Source: Ryuthela nishihirai (lineage: Eukaryota; Arthropoda; Arachnida; Araneae; Heptathelidae). Taken from it: a stretch of DNA of 64,000 nucleotides. The stretch spans positions 18,873,801-18,937,800 of the forward strand of contig JAWZYU010000019.1 in the NCBI GenBank assembly GCA_038380435.1, read 5' to 3'. Of this stretch, positions 1-12,111 are shown in pieces. Under the pieces are notes generated by a model. That model had not been told where the DNA came from and made no database searches. It saw nothing but the letters and a program-made list of their open reading frames with translations. Position numbers and translations under genes: made by a program. Position 1 is the stretch's first letter, and each line of letters opens with the position of its first letter.

Positions 1-135
1 AGGCTGTTGTCTGTCACAGAAGGGGTTAAGTCATAGCCTTGTGTGCAGGAGAGCCATACTCTGTGCACATTAAAGAACACATTGGATGGCTTTGACAAGA
101 GACAACCATCGGTCTCCTGACAGCTTTCGACCTGG
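1..135 (+). repeat. SINE-A copy, truncated by window edge
   Basis: This is the 3' half of the abundant 390-bp SINE-A, in sense orientation on the plus strand. It runs from the region matching GGGCACCGATGGGCTTGG-side sequence to the CCATCTGTCTCC-like block. The tRNA-like head would lie before position 1. It is divergent from the younger copies, so it is an older insertion. Confidence 0.7.
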
Positions 136-864
136 TAATTTAGCTCACTGTGTGTAAAAAAAGGGGATTTTATTTACCTAATTTATGTATTCAGGTAAAA
201 TAGCCTGTATGTTGCAAATAAAAAAAAAGAACAATTACTGATATTATTGTCGAAGTTGATATATGACTGTCATTTTCTGTTTAGAATTTCAAAAACTTTG
301 GGCTTTACATGTAATACTTCTGCAACTAGTTCTACCCTCTCCAATGAAAAGAGACAAATCAAAGAAAGAATTCATTTCAATATCAATTTTAATGCTTCAA
401 GTTTATTTAAAAGTGTGCTAAGGTTTGGGAATGTCAGATCTATTATCATACTAAAAGCTCCTATTAAAATTATAATTCTGGTTTGTATTCTGTGCTTATA
501 ACAAAATTTTAAGAGTTGCTCTTTGTTGAGATAAAGCTTAAATTGATCCCTATTTATACAGATGAATCTTTAGCTGGTCACAAAAAGATGTGATGTTGAT
601 AATCACAGGTTTTATATGAACAATATATCGCAATAAACATGCACCCAGGAAAAATTTTGGGTATATTGTAATTCTCACAAAATATACTGCACTAAATAAA
701 TTAAATTTCTTAACAGACAGATCTCATCAGCAATGATTACAGAATAATTTTTTTCTTCAGTACTTCTATTCCGAAAAAGAAACTGTGCATCTGTACCAAA
801 AAAAATGAGAAAAAAGGTGGTGGAAAAACTTGAAAAACTAAAATTAAAGATCATATATATATAC
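136..864. other. Intron sequence, nothing recognised
   Basis: AT-rich intronic DNA on the 3' side of the last visible kinesin exon. Short open frames here have no recognisable content. No splice-bordered kinesin-like exon was seen. Confidence 0.5.
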
Positions 865-1054
865 CTGACATTATCCAAGATCCTGTAGTTTTCTCAGCTA
901 ATAATTCTGTATTTCTGATTGTTAATCGTTCCACTGTTTCTTGCAGGGCTTTTATCCTAGTTCTTAGTGTGCTATTCTCAGATTGAAGCATTGTATTTTC
1001 ATGGTACATGTCATTTACATGTTCAGCCCCATCATCTCCCACTATTCTCTTTCC
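865..1054 (-). CDS. KIF21-type kinesin exon i: first stalk coiled coil
   Basis: A 190-base exon: 63 codons plus one base. It encodes GKRIVGDDGAEHVNDMYHEN, TMLQSENSTLRTRIKALQET and VERLTIRNTELLAEKTTGSW IMS. The GKRI..DDG.E..NDM.HEN.MLQ.EN..LR.RIKA.QET pattern is the stalk segment just after the KIF21 neck. The heptads of L, I and V predict a coiled coil for dimerisation. The acceptor is TTTTCACAG (plus-strand CT at 1055-1056), the donor is GTATAT, and it ends in phase 1. The next exon lies outside or was not recognised in positions 1-864. Confidence 0.93.
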
Positions 1055-2325
1055 CTGTGAAAAATAATAACAAAATTATATCAATAAGTATAGCTAAAAT
1101 TATTTGTTTTAAAAGATATATATATATTTTGAAATCCACATAACCTAATATTAAATTATCCTTTACTGAATACACATTTAAAGTATAATTAGATCTTAGA
1201 ATTATGCAAAAATGAGTTATAGTACAGAAGTTTTCATACTTTTTGAAAATGGAGCTTTATATTTACACTTTTTCATATCAAAAGTTGGTAAGATGATGGT
1301 ATTAAAACAAAACTTATAGCATTAAAATTTTTATTTACATAGTTTATGTATTCATGATTAATAATTTTAAATGCACAAAACTGATTCACAGTTTACATAT
1401 AAATAAAAATGGATGGTTAACTGTTTAAAATGTTTATAAGCAAGTAAACGTAAATATCACAGGTCATCTTCTGTAATAAACTTGATTTTGTTCCTATTGC
1501 ACATAGAGAGAAGGATCTCTCACAGAGATAAGTTGTCAAAAAAGCATAAAATATTTCAAAGCACAAATGGTAATATCACAATTCAAAAAAAAATCTAATC
1601 CAGAATTTACAACTTCCATGTATTTAAACCTTGATTTCAATGTCAGATCTCTTAATATATCAAATAATTTCTCCTTTCCTTTTAATGATAATTCAGATTT
1701 TCAGATGCAACCAAAGAATTGTAAAGCTAATCTAATGTTCCTTTATATGAAAATTAGCTGAGGGATTGAGAAATACTTGGTAATTCAATGCTTGTGTATT
1801 TTTTAGACCTTTTTACACATAGAAAACTAAAGTAAAATTTATTAACAATTTTATCATATTTTTCATAATTTACTGCTTAAAGAGAATAAATCAAGCTATT
1901 CACAGTGTATATGATTTAATAACTATATTGTGAAACAAGAATAACACTGATTGCATAATCAGATAATAATCGCACATAAAGGGATATGCAAAGGTAATAG
2001 AAGCTAGCTATGTACTACCTAGGTATTTGAGTCAATTATTGCTAAGGTACATCAGCATTAAAGATCTACTGCTAAATTACACACTACGTGTAGTAAACAA
2101 TAAAACTGTTGTGCACATTTACAAGAGAAAATTGTAAAATAGATTCACTGAGGTAGAAATGGCTTTTGTTTCAGATGCTGGAAGTAGTCCAAGAATCGCT
2201 TAGTTCTGGTGGAGGATGACCAATATGCTTGCAGCTGTTATCATAATGCTTTGTAGAAGATTGATAAAATAACATGTAATTTGATGAATAGATACTCAAA
2301 ACATCTTAGTGCCAGGTATATGAAG
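1055..2325. other. Intron between exons h and i, no feature
   Basis: AT-rich with short homopolymers. Read on both strands; no repeat, RNA gene or coding similarity recognised before the SINE-A copy at 2337. Confidence 0.5.
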
Positions 2326-2336
2326 TATGGAGATGG

Positions 2337-2720
2337 GTTGGGTTGTTTTACCTCTGAGCGGCACTTTTTTGCACACCATGGGCTAAATGGCCAGATCACA
2401 TGGACCCCAAAGGCTCAGAGAAGGTTGGGGGAGGGGACCCACTGGAACAGCTGTTGGGAGACAGATGGTAGCCTCCCATCAAGGCCATACAGTGTGTTCT
2501 TTAACGTGCAAAGGGTATGGCTCGCCTGCACATGGGGCCACGGCTTAATGTCTCATCCGACAGACGGTGGGTTTTCCAAGCCCATCAGTGTCCCCTACTG
2601 ACTGTGGGCAGGGTGGGGAATTTTGCAGAGATAAATCTCAACGCTGACCCAGCTGGGACTCGAACCTGGGAACTACAGATTATGAGCCTGGCATGCTACA
2701 CACTGAGCCACTCTAGCCCC
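2337..2720 (-). mobile_element. SINE-A, full length with target-site duplication
   Basis: A full-length copy of the tRNA-derived SINE-A, sense on the minus strand. Its head near 2700-2720 carries the tRNA-like promoter, somewhat decayed here. The tail at 2337 onward reads as (CCCAA)n on the sense strand. An 11-bp direct repeat, TATGGAGATGG, flanks it at 2326-2336 and 2721-2731, the mark of LINE-driven insertion. It sits in the kinesin intron in the same direction as the gene. Confidence 0.9.
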
Positions 2721-2860
2721 TATGGAGATGGTGGGCATCACTTAGCACCATGGGAGGTAGCTAACTGTAGTGAGAGTACATTGTCAATCTGATGGCAAAC
2801 ACTTGGCAAACTTCATTTCAATTGCAATTTTACACTGTTGCCTTAGTTAATGAAGTTTGT

Positions 2861-3232
2861 GGGTTGGGTTGTTTTACCTCTGAGCAGCACTTTTGTGCAC
2901 ACAATGGGCTAAATGGGCAGGTCACAAATACCTGTGGACTCAGAGAAGATTGGAGAAGGGACCCATTAGACAGCTGCTAGGAGACAGATGGCAACCTACT
3001 ATCAAGGCCATGCAGTGTGTTCTTTAATCTGCACAGGGTACAGCTCTCCTGCACATGGAGTCATGGCTTAGTATCCCATACGATAGACGGCAGCCTTTCC
3101 AAGCCAATCAGTATTCCCTAATGACTGAGGGCAGGAATGTTGTGGAGATAAATCTTAATGCTGGCCCAGATAGGACTCGATCCTGGGAACTGCAGATTAA
3201 GAGCTTGGTGTACTACAGAGACACTCCCATCC
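2861..3232 (-). mobile_element. SINE-A, older copy
   Basis: Divergent copy of SINE-A with tail end at 2861 (GGGTTGGGTTG on plus strand) and decayed head near 3160-3232. Small deletions relative to younger copies; no clear target-site duplication. Confidence 0.8.
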
Positions 3233-3304
3233 CTACCAGTATGATTGCAACTTGGTTGTAAATGCATATTGTCTACTCAGTGCACTGGATGTAACATGGG
3301 AGTG

Positions 3305-3478
3305 GATGGGTGGGCTAAGTTTAGAGAGACCCACTGGGCAGCTGTTTGGAGACAGATGGTAGCCTCCCATCAAGGCTATCCTGTGTGTTCTTTAATGTGC
3401 ACAGGATATGGCTCCTCTGCACACAGGGCCACTGTTTAATGTCCCATCTGACCACAGTGGCATTTCCAAGCCCATCAG
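3305..3478 (-). mobile_element. SINE-A fragment
   Basis: Internal part only, from the GACCCACTGG block to the TTTCCAAGCCCATCAG block. Both the tail and the tRNA-like head are missing. Confidence 0.65.
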
Positions 3479-3739
3479 GTTGATGTAGGCAAATTGATTG
3501 TTGATACACAAGAAGAAACATCTTAGCGGAAAAAATCATTATCTGTAATGCCCATTTATCTACAAGAACGGGTTTATGACTATAATATGAAGCTGAATGA
3601 ATTACTAAGACTGTCATGATGTTAAAAACCTATTATAACTGACAATTAAAAACAGACTTAAGTAAAAAACTTAAAAGTCCTTGCCATATTGCATTTCATT
3701 AGTCACATTGCTCGCCACTGTTATGCTCGACAGTCTTTG

Positions 3740-3821
3740 TCAGTGTTCACAGCCCTTAGATTTGCTCATTTCATACATACTCAGTGTTCACAGCCCTTAG
3801 ATTTGCTCATTTCATACATAC
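3740..3821. repeat. Perfect 41-bp tandem duplication
   Basis: The 41 bases at 3740-3780, starting TCAGTGTTCACAGCCC, are repeated exactly at 3781-3821. The lack of any mismatch points to a recent slippage event or a collapsed short repeat. Confidence 0.95.
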
Positions 3822-4411
3822 GATATATTGTTACCAATTATTTTGATGCTACTCCACAACTTTGCAATTTGCTTAGTTTTGCCATCTCTCAGAGTTTATG
3901 AATTTGTCACTACCTTTATTTGGCACCATGGGGTATACAAGTTATGCTCATTCGATCCGGCAGTTTTTTCCTGCAGATATCCATTACTTTTTCAGTCATA
4001 TCACTCTTCATCCACCATTTATTCAGGTGTTGCATCATTTCCTATGAAATATGTAGTGTGGTGTGTAAAAACGTATGGAAAGAAAAAACAAGAGATGGCA
4101 CCATCAAAGACCTTTAGATTTTCACATTAGATATTCACATTAGGTCAGGTATTAAATGACACGTTAATAGTGACTTGTATATGATGGCCACATTATCAGA
4201 TCTTATAAAATGATATCTAAATATACAGCAACCACCTTATTTTTTGAGTGTCACACATTATTTTTAGATATATCACAGATTATAGATAAGTTAATGGGAG
4301 TGGAACAGGAATATGCCTAACATTAAGGAGTTTATCTCAATAAAAAGGCAAAAAAAATTTTTATATAAGTCCAGCACACATTTACTTATATATACTTATA
4401 AATATAAATAC
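3822..4411. other. Intron 3' of exon h, no feature
   Basis: AT-rich intron. A 100-residue open frame near 3828-4130 has no recognisable motif and I treat it as chance. Confidence 0.45.
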
Positions 4412-4607
4412 CTGTTTGTATTCCATCAGTTCCAATTGAAAACGCTCTATTTCTTTCCTTAAAAAATTAATTGTTTGGCTTGTTTTATCTTGATTAACCA
4501 TTACTCTGTTCTTTATATTTTTAGCTCTGTTAGCATATTTTAAAGTATTGAGAGTTTCCATGAAATCTCGATCAGAAGGGGAAATGCAAGCAATCATTAA
4601 AGTGCGG
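4412..4607 (-). CDS. KIF21-type kinesin exon h: motor C-terminus and neck coil
   Basis: A 196-base exon: one base that completes a Ser codon, then 65 codons. It encodes [40 protein letters not shown] and [20 protein letters not shown] followed by MEYKQ. The first part is the last beta strand and helix alpha-6 of the motor ([21 protein letters not shown]). The rest is the neck linker and start of the neck coiled coil. The acceptor is TTTGTAG; the donor is GTATTT. This ends the motor domain and sets the family assignment, since [15 protein letters not shown] and LMEYK are typical of KIF21. Confidence 0.96.
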
Positions 4608-5404
4608 CTACAAATAAAACAAATAATTAAAGCAAACATTGAGGAGCAACAACAAAAATACACTAATATCGACATAATTTGAACAGCTGGTAAAAACTAA
4701 CAAAATAAATTTTGTTACATTATTACATAACAAATATGTATTTAGTAGTCACAGATACAAGTCGATGCTGTGTAATGTCAGAAAAATCCCTTTGAAAATA
4801 AAGTTTTTAAAAACATTTTGAAATTGAAAATAAAGTTAAATATATATGATAAATTATTCACATTCCCCTTTTTCTAATAAATGCAAATCTTTCATTTGCA
4901 GTAATCATCAAAGATATGCTAATTTTGAAACTTTTCCAACATCTTGAATACTTTTACTGCAATGCTCATTGTAAATTTATCTTTTGTAAGATTGAATCAA
5001 TTTAATATTGGGAAGTGATTTTGCTTCAGCATTTTAGTTAATTAATTTGCATTTTATACATTCTGATGAAATATCATTAATTTTTCATCAGAATGATATT
5101 TTGCTTGGTAAGAAACAATGCATTTAATGTATACTCAACTGTAAGCAAATATGAACAGCTCCATATCAGTGGAAAGAATAATGTGAAGTTTTATAATTTC
5201 ATAAATACACATTTTATGGAAAATGCTTCAAGAAATAGTTTAAAAATCTAAAATCCAATATTGAATACTCTTGATTTTAAAAATATATTTTCATTTTAGA
5301 GTTATGGAAGCTGGAATATATAGCACCAGTGTTCATGAAAAGTAAGTAATTTAAAACTATGACAAATATTTCACACAAACTACTACAAATACATTTATTT
5401 TAAA

Positions 5405-5720
5405 AATGGTTTGATTCAATAAATATTTAGCGGAAAAAGTTTTTGCCGACATATGGAATGTGAACCTGCATCTCTCCAGAAATATGCCAGAGTATTCTTC
5501 CAGTTGAACTAATTAATTCCAGCTCGATTTTTTTCCACTAATTTTAAAACTTAACTCTATCATGGAGATTTTCGGGCCTACCATTGGCGCCATCTATGAT
5601 CTCTGGTGGCAATTATTACCTTAATATTGCGCAGAGTGAGATGGAAATAAATAAGTCTCATCACGATATTTAGCGTTATTAATGATTTAAACATAGATGA
5701 TAATCACAGCATTACCTGTT
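5405..5720 (-). mobile_element. SINE-D (tRNA-Gly-like repeat)
   Basis: Matches the repeats at 23.2-23.66 kb in inverted orientation. On the minus strand it reads a body (GTAATGCTGTGATTATCATC onward), then a tRNA-like module (TTCAACTGGAAGAATACTCT, then GCAGGTTCACATTCC), then an AAATATTTATTGAATC tail. The module resembles tRNA-Gly: AGTGGTAGAAT in the D-arm region and GGTTC in the T-loop. The tRNA-like part lies near the 3' end, not at the head. Between 4608 and 5404 I saw nothing. Confidence 0.65.
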
Positions 5721-6026
5721 GCTCATTTGGCGTTGATAAATCAATAAATAATAATACCCTACTGAGTGATTAAGTCAGTAGCTGCACTCAAACACAGACG
5801 ACTTAACCAACGACTTCACTCTTCGGAGCTCCAAGCCATTCTCCTCTCAATATCTTTTCTCTCCTTTGTCAGCATATGCTCTCTAGCCCAGGGGGCTAGA
5901 GAGTGTACAATGATAGAGGAGAAACTTGCTTACACTTTGCATCAACCTGTGGTATAATCCTTCCTGAATTATTCAGACTGCCCCACTCATTATGCTTACC
6001 CCCACTTTGACCATGTACTTGACCAT

Positions 6027-6112
6027 AAGTCGATTATCTACGCCTCCACGTTGGATGCGTAGATAAGGAATTGTTGGGAGGTCACTCCACAAGGAATTGT
6101 TGGGAGGTCACT
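6027..6112. repeat. Short hairpin and 26-bp direct repeat
   Basis: TTATCTACGC and GCGTAGATAA form a short inverted repeat near 6034-6066. Just after it, AAGGAATTGTTGGGAGGTCA occurs twice between 6066 and 6111. It may be the edge of an unrecognised element in 5740-6120. Confidence 0.6.
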
Positions 6113-6337
6113 TACATTCACATTGTAAGAATATATATAAAATCATATCAATACATACATTTATATACATACTATAGATGGATGGGGAGAAGGAAGTGTC
6201 AAACTTGACAGCGACCTAGCAATTCAACCTGTTGCATACACAAAAATGTTGCTTAGAGGTAAAACAGCACAAACAACAACATACAGTATATAATTATTTC
6301 TGACACTATATTGTACATTAGAATATATGTGTGTTTA

Positions 6338-6662
6338 TGGGTTCAGTTTTATCTCTGAGCAGCATCTTTTTGCATACAATGGGCTAAATAGCCAGGTCCA
6401 AGACCCTGAAGGCTCAGAGAAAGTTGGGGAAAGGCCAGATGATAGATCTCGTAAATGCCATCCAGTGTATTCTTTAATGTGCAGGATATGGCTCTCCTGC
6501 ACACAGGGCCACAGCTGAATGTCACATCTGCCAGACAGCAGCCTTTCCAACAGGGCAGAGCAGGGAGTTTTTCAGAAATAAATCTCAATGCTAGGTCAGG
6601 TGGGACTTGAATCTGGGAACTGCAGATTATGAGCTTAGTGCACTACCGACTCAGCCACCCTG
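6338..6662 (-). mobile_element. SINE-A, degraded copy
   Basis: Recognisable from TTTTATCTCTGAGCAGCA through GGACTTGAATCTGGGAACTG to CTCAGCCACC. The head still keeps B-box-like GATTCAAGTCC on the minus strand. Several internal deletions mark it as old. Confidence 0.75.
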
Positions 6663-7690
6663 TGTGTTTCTGCTTATAAAGTGATAACCAAAGAACAAAA
6701 CAGAGCAGATGTTTTTCACATTTGAGGTATTATTTAAATGAATCTCGTTGATTATGTAAACATCACAGAGATGAAAGTTGCAGGAATGAAACATTGTTTG
6801 GAAGAATTTAATGAATGAAAGACTGCGATTCCCTCTAATACCCAATACTAAATGTTCATCATGCAATGTAATCTGAGAATCTGTTTATGAAATAAAATAT
6901 GCTTTTAAGCTTTAAAACACATAATACAAGGCCTGACTGCATACTTCTTTAAATAAATCTATGAATTAAACTTTGCAAAATGTATTTTTCCAACACACGA
7001 TTGAAGTTGGCCCTGCACATGTGCCACTGCACTTGGGCAGAAATTCACAGGGGTAGCCTTTAAGCATCTGTGTTTTAAAAATTTAACACTAAAAATCTTT
7101 AAAATGGAAATGTTCAAAATTAAAACTGATATAATGCTCATATACAGCTTGGGGAAGCATATTTTCAGTTTTCCTTTCCAGGATTACAACTAATGCTTGC
7201 TCCAAGATCAAAGAATAAAACTCTATCTTAGCAAAAGTTGATGGCTGAAAGCATTCTATTCTTCATGGCAATGGCTGCTGGAAGCCAATGTACAAGGTAT
7301 ACACAGCACAACTGTGGTCACTTTTTTTAGGGCAGTAGTAGGAGGACAGCCATGTTTTAAAACTTGTAAGCTTATGAAACATTCCTTTCTACCACTCAAA
7401 AATCACCTAGGCTCCACTTCATACCTGAATAGTTCTTTACAAAAAAAATGAAAGTTAGTGTTATAATAGTAACACTTTAATCAAAATTGAAGGAACCATT
7501 TAGAAAATGGGTATTTAGAACACATATTTTCTGTTATTCATGACTGCAGCCTAAGTCCAGCACAGTTTCAGAGTTTGCCATGATTCTTATGAACTGCATT
7601 CAGATATAACTGATCATAAAGTAAAATGTTTTTCATTATAACTTACATGAATTCCTCAGTCATCTACTGTTCAAATACAACATAATTATT
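6663..7690. other. Intron, no feature
   Basis: AT-rich intronic DNA with no recognisable repeat or coding similarity. Confidence 0.45.
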
Positions 7691-7691
7691 T

Positions 7692-7898
7692 ACAGAAGCC
7701 ATCACGTGGCCAACTGGTTAGCACGCTAGGCTACTGATCTACTGGACCTGGTTTTGAGTCCTGGATAAGGCATGGATGTTGTATTGTTTTTCAGCCGAGG
7801 TCCTGCCCATCCTCATAGACCTACTATGGTGTATAAACTGACAGGCTCCTGTCAGACTTCTGTGGAAAGCAGCTGCTTGAGGGGGGGGAGGTATTTTA
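7692..7898 (+). mobile_element. SINE-B copy (tRNA-derived, about 200 bp)
   Basis: Begins with a tRNA-like head: GTGGCCAACTGGTTAGCACG as A-box region and GGTTTTGAGTCC as B-box. The body ends in the family signature GACAGGCTCCTGTCAGAC and AGCAGCTGCTTGAG, then a G-rich run. It matches the copy at 63.39 kb end to end, which defines the family. The CAGGCTCCTG core is a short palindrome. Confidence 0.8.
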
Positions 7899-8002
7899 TT
7901 ATTTACAGAATAAAATGTGTCATTTTAATAATTTTTTCTGAAAATAAGCAAAATAAAAATCCTAAAAATAGTCAATAGTAAACATTATTGGTTTACTGTA
8001 CA

Positions 8003-8200
8003 CAGTCTGGCCAAAATTAGAAACTGTGAACTCTTTATCATTTCGAAAATTCAAAGAAAAAATGTGTCACAGTCAATTAATAGTTTTGAGTAGAGCTACC
8101 ACCTTTCAAAATCCAGCAACCTGGAGATGTCTGAAATTTTTTGTTCCTGGTCCACAGATATTTCAATAGCTTAGGTATGCCAACAGGAGAAACAAATCTG
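8003..8200 (-). mobile_element. Tc1-like terminal fragment
   Basis: CAGTCTGGCCAAAATTAGAAAC resembles the terminal sequence CAGTGTTGGCCAAAAATTGG at 11523 and other Tc1-type ends. The following GTAGAGCTACCACCTTTC is like the region inside Tc1 3' ends. No partner end was identified. Confidence 0.4.
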
Positions 8201-9589
8201 AGAGAGGCAGCATTAATAGATATGCTCATTTTTTTAAATAAAAAATTATTTATGTTTACTTCTGTTTGTAACTATACAAATTATTTAATTACTTTACAAT
8301 TAGACTGGCTAACAATAAACAGTTATAATAATCAAAGCCCTATTTCTATTCTTGATTCACAAAACCTAAAGGTTTGTAATTTAGCTAGCTATCATTGCAA
8401 TCAATTTTTTTCCTACCTAATCTACCTTCATACACTGATCTGCTCAATGAAGTCAATAAATTCCTGACAATTAGTATCAAAATTTAGATTAGTTCAATGC
8501 TCAGCCTTTAAAAGCTATTGTCATTCAATTTCTATCATTCCATGCTTTAACTATTTGAAGTCAATTCTCTCAAGGTATGCTTATTACTTGTGAGAATCAA
8601 GTAGATTTTATACACAAGTTTCATTAGTTCTTTTTTTATTTAATCAATCTGTACTTGAGAAATCCTAATTAAAATTTTAAAAGAAAATTTGTGAAAAAAA
8701 ATGCAATTTCTATACCTATGCCACAACTGACATTGATAATTAACCCTTCCAGTGTCCACGTCGTCTGTACATGTTTGGAGAATCCGTAAAAATATGCGGA
8801 GGACATATACACACGTTTTTAGTACAACAAAAAAAAATTGATTTTTTAAAAATAAAAATTGCCATTGTAATTTTTTTTATTTATATCTTATAAGAATAAA
8901 TAATTCAGGCTTCAAAAATAATATTTTGTTTTTTAATTTGATGCATATTTTACTAAACTACAATATAAATAATTTTATAAAGCCATCTGATTGCCATTTT
9001 TTACAAGCACTAAACGGTATTGCCGATTTGCTTGTTAGCGTTCCTATTTGCTGAAGCAACCTTCTGATTTAAGCTCACAAGTTTGATTTGAGTTATTATC
9101 AACAAATTTTTCCCTAAATTTTCGAAAATCCCCTAAAAATTAACAAAAAAATGTTATTTTTAGAAATGTTAGATTTTGGAAGTAATTACAAAATACGTAC
9201 CGCCATTTTTTTTCCGTTTCACACTGTTTTCTGTCAAAAACCTAGTCAGTATTCCCAAGTTACTTTTATCAGTTTTCCCAGCATTCTATGCATCTTTCCT
9301 GCCTTCAAATCAAAACTAAAAGTAAACACGTCCTTCTTAGTAATTCTGGTTGCATCTGCATTTAATTAGTTATGTTTCACTGAGGCAAACAAGCCACAGA
9401 CGGCTGATGCAATCTCCGTTGCTTGTGCTATGTGTTGTTTACAGTTTTAGTCCAACATATTGGATATTCTTTGTCAAGTTAGTATTTTTTTTTTATATTT
9501 AAACTTTAGTGAGTTTTCATTTCAGTAGATTTATTTTCGGAATTTAGCGATCTTTTGGCCAATCAATAAGTATTGATTTTTTTTTTATA

Positions 9590-9965
9590 GTTATGTTATA
9601 TCGTATGGCTGGCCTACAACTTGTGGTAACATTGCATTAGGCTATATGTCAATTTTTAATTTATTATTTATTACTTTTCCAGTAAAACTTTGAACTAGTA
9701 TCATTTTCTGAAAATAAATTAGTTTTTGGATATGAAAGCAAATTCATTTTTATAGATTTTCTTCCGTTAGTTAGCAATCTTAAGATCAGCTGATTTATAA
9801 ATTTTTCCGAGTTATGCTAGATCGGAGGCCAGTTAAAAGTTGTTGCAGATATTTTATTTAACATTCCATTAGGTAATATGTAATTTTTATTTTATTATTT
9901 CTTGTTTAGTAAAAAAACTTTGAGCTTGTACCGTTTTCTGAAATTGAATGTCTTGTATACGAAAG
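9590..9965. repeat. Diverged tandem duplication inside piggyBac-like element
   Basis: The block starting GTTATGTTATATCGTATGGC at 9590 recurs in altered form from about 9813. Shared features are GGCC, the CATTAGG.AATATGT stretch, AAAACTTTGA and TTTTCTGAAA. The period is about 230-250 bases. Confidence 0.6.
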
Positions 9966-10398
9966 CAAAATAGACTTCCATTGCTACAGAAATCGGCCAC
10001 CATTTGGGAGGGCAATTTCGGGAAGGGCTGGTCCTTGTTGCACTAACTTTTCTGCACTTAGCCAAACTTCAACACCCAAAGAAAAAATTCAAAATATTTA
10101 GTAAAAAAAAGCAACCAAGAAAGTTTTTTGCTATTTCATAACCAATTCAGAAAATTCTGTAAATGTGAGAAGGCCAAATCACATTGTATAACACTGGCCG
10201 TGTTTAAAATATGATACTAAAAAGAATCATTAAAAGAAATAAAAATCATATTTCTGGTTGAATATTATATATTATTTGGGAGGAAATTTCCTTTCGATAA
10301 ATATATAAATTAATTATTTTTATTCAGCTGGTTTTCCAAAATGAAACCTTAATTGTATAGTGAGATCATTTTTTTTACCATATCAATTGAAAAAGATT

Positions 10399-10445
10399 TA
10401 TGTTATATACCAAATTAAATTCTATTTAATTTGGTATATAACATA
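10399..10445. repeat. Perfect 21-bp inverted repeat with 5-nt loop
   Basis: 10399-10419 and 10425-10445 are exact reverse complements (TATGTTATATACC on the outer side). A related half-copy, TTAATTTGGTATACAACATG, occurs at about 10816-10836. The structure would form a strong cruciform. Confidence 0.93.
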
Positions 10446-11521
10446 ACCTATTTTTGTTGATTGGTTATTTTAAAAAAAAAAAATTCTAAAGTTGACTTGT
10501 TTATCTGACTCAGCACAGTTGGCTCAAAGCATGAAATTTTCTCAAAGTATGGTACCGAGAAAAAAATTACAAAATAAGAAAAATATTCACATAAAACCAA
10601 AAAAAGTAATTTTTTTGTTATTCAGAAATATATAGTCATTCTATTCACGTGCTTTGCAATCATTTCTGTCTATTAGTTTTTTTTAAATAAATTTTTATTT
10701 CTGTTGCCAGGATGCATTTTTTTACTACATGACTCTAAAAAAGTCCTATTAAAATAAAACATATCATGTTATTTTATTAAATACTTGTTTTCAGAAAATC
10801 TAGAATTAAATGCTAATTAATTTGGTATACAACATGTCATAATTCCTTTCATTAGTTATTTGGCAAAAAAATTCTAAAGTCAAAGTATTTTTTGGCTGAG
10901 CATACGCAGAAAATTGCTTGACCCCTGGACAGAAACCTGTTTTTCAGACTGGACACTAGAAGGGTTAATAACTCAACTGGGAACCTGGAGTTGGCTTTCC
11001 AAAACCCATACATTTTGGGAAAAATCAAATTGGTGGCAACTGCATATGAGACATGCAGAATTCATGATAACCCTAGAGATGGCTTACTCAAACCTGGAGA
11101 CTTAATATTAATACTGAAGAGGTGGCAAAATATCCTTGAGCTGTCTTAAAGAGCAAGTCACACTTGACCACAAGATGGAAAAGGTGTGCAATGTAATTAA
11201 CTTTTAAAAAGACTGGTGCTTGATGGGCTAGGGTAACTGCAGCCAAAACTACGGAAATTACAGGACTGTCCAGCTACCATTTCTAAAATGCATACAAGAC
11301 AGAGTTTTGACATCTGCAACAGATACTGTTGCAAATGTACAATATTACAGGAGATGGACTTTAGAGCATTATAGAGGAATGTGAAATCATATTAACATTC
11401 AATAGTGCTCCAAATGACCATTGCTTTCAAGATAAGCCTAATTTAACACATATCAACTCAAACTATTTGCAGGGACTCAGATTTTTTCAATATATATATA
11501 CATTTGTAATTTCAGAAATCT

Positions 11522-12105
11522 TTACAGTGTTGGCCAAAAATTGGAAACATGATTTTAATGGTGTCAGGAAAGACGTGAATGGGCTGTAGAGAGTTTAAAA
11601 AAGGTAATATGGTGAGATTAATCATAATATTATGCTCATTTGTATAGATGAGCAGAAAAAGAATGTGTGCCAACTGCATGAGATGATGAACTCATCATGT
11701 GTCCATCCACAGTACAAGCTTTTTGAGAGAGAGTCATGGTGTGGAGAATGTTCACATGGCACAGATTGGGTCCACAAATATATCTGAAAGGTCTACGAAA
11801 CTCCACAGCATATTTAAACAACATATCTGATCACTTACATCCTGTTATGCTTCATTTCTTCTCTGATTGTGGCAGTTTCAGGTTGATAATGTAACAGTCC
11901 ATCATGCAAAATCTGTAGTGAATGATGAGGAATGTGATAGAGAATTCAATCATCTTCCCTGGCCAACCAGTTACCTAAACTAAATCTCATTAAAAATTTA
12001 TAGGATGTAGTGGAACTTGGCATATGAGAATGTCAGTCACATATGCCATGTTCCACTACATCCCATAAATTTTCACATTACACCACACCAGTTGTGGAAA
12101 AGAGA
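11522..12105 (+). pseudogene. Tc1-like transposase relic
   Basis: Starts with the Tc1-type terminal sequence CAGTGTTGGCCAAAAATTGG at 11523. From about 11690 a decayed plus-strand reading resembles Tc1 DDE transposase. It contains a VMVWGMF-like block, then AYLNNISDHLHPVM and FQVDNVTVHHAKSV, the region that holds the second catalytic Asp, then HLPWP. Frameshifts and a stop break it. The 3' part contains an inverted pair, GATGTAGTGGAACTTGGCATA at 12004-12024 and TATGCCATGTTCCACTACATC at 12042-12062, suggesting a snap-back end. Confidence 0.7.
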
Positions 12106-12111
12106 TTGATC

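Larger units (their letters stand above)
8744..10964. mobile_element. piggyBac-like element, non-autonomous, 2.2 kb
   Basis: Flanked on both sides by TTAA (8740-8743 and 10965-10968), the piggyBac target. The ends are inverted: CCCTTCCAGTGTCCA on the left and, read inward from the right, CCCTTCTAGTGTCCA. No transposase-like frame was recognised in the interior, so it is a deletion or non-autonomous derivative. The interior has a diverged direct duplication (9590-9720 and 9840-9960) and a perfect palindrome at 10399-10445. It sits in the intron between exons g and h. Confidence 0.82.

Noticed and set aside
2281..2792. Open frames of about 60-117 residues at 2281-2792, 14631-15139, 27398-27852 and 42921-43251 with near-identical peptides (e.g. 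FTSERHFFAHHGLNGQ)
   Set aside because: They are translations of SINE-A copies. The likeness comes from the repeat, and the frames are broken differently in other copies.
5740..6120. Possible solo LTR ending in GGAGGTCACTTACA
   Set aside because: No second copy, no TG...CA borders with a duplication; evidence too thin.
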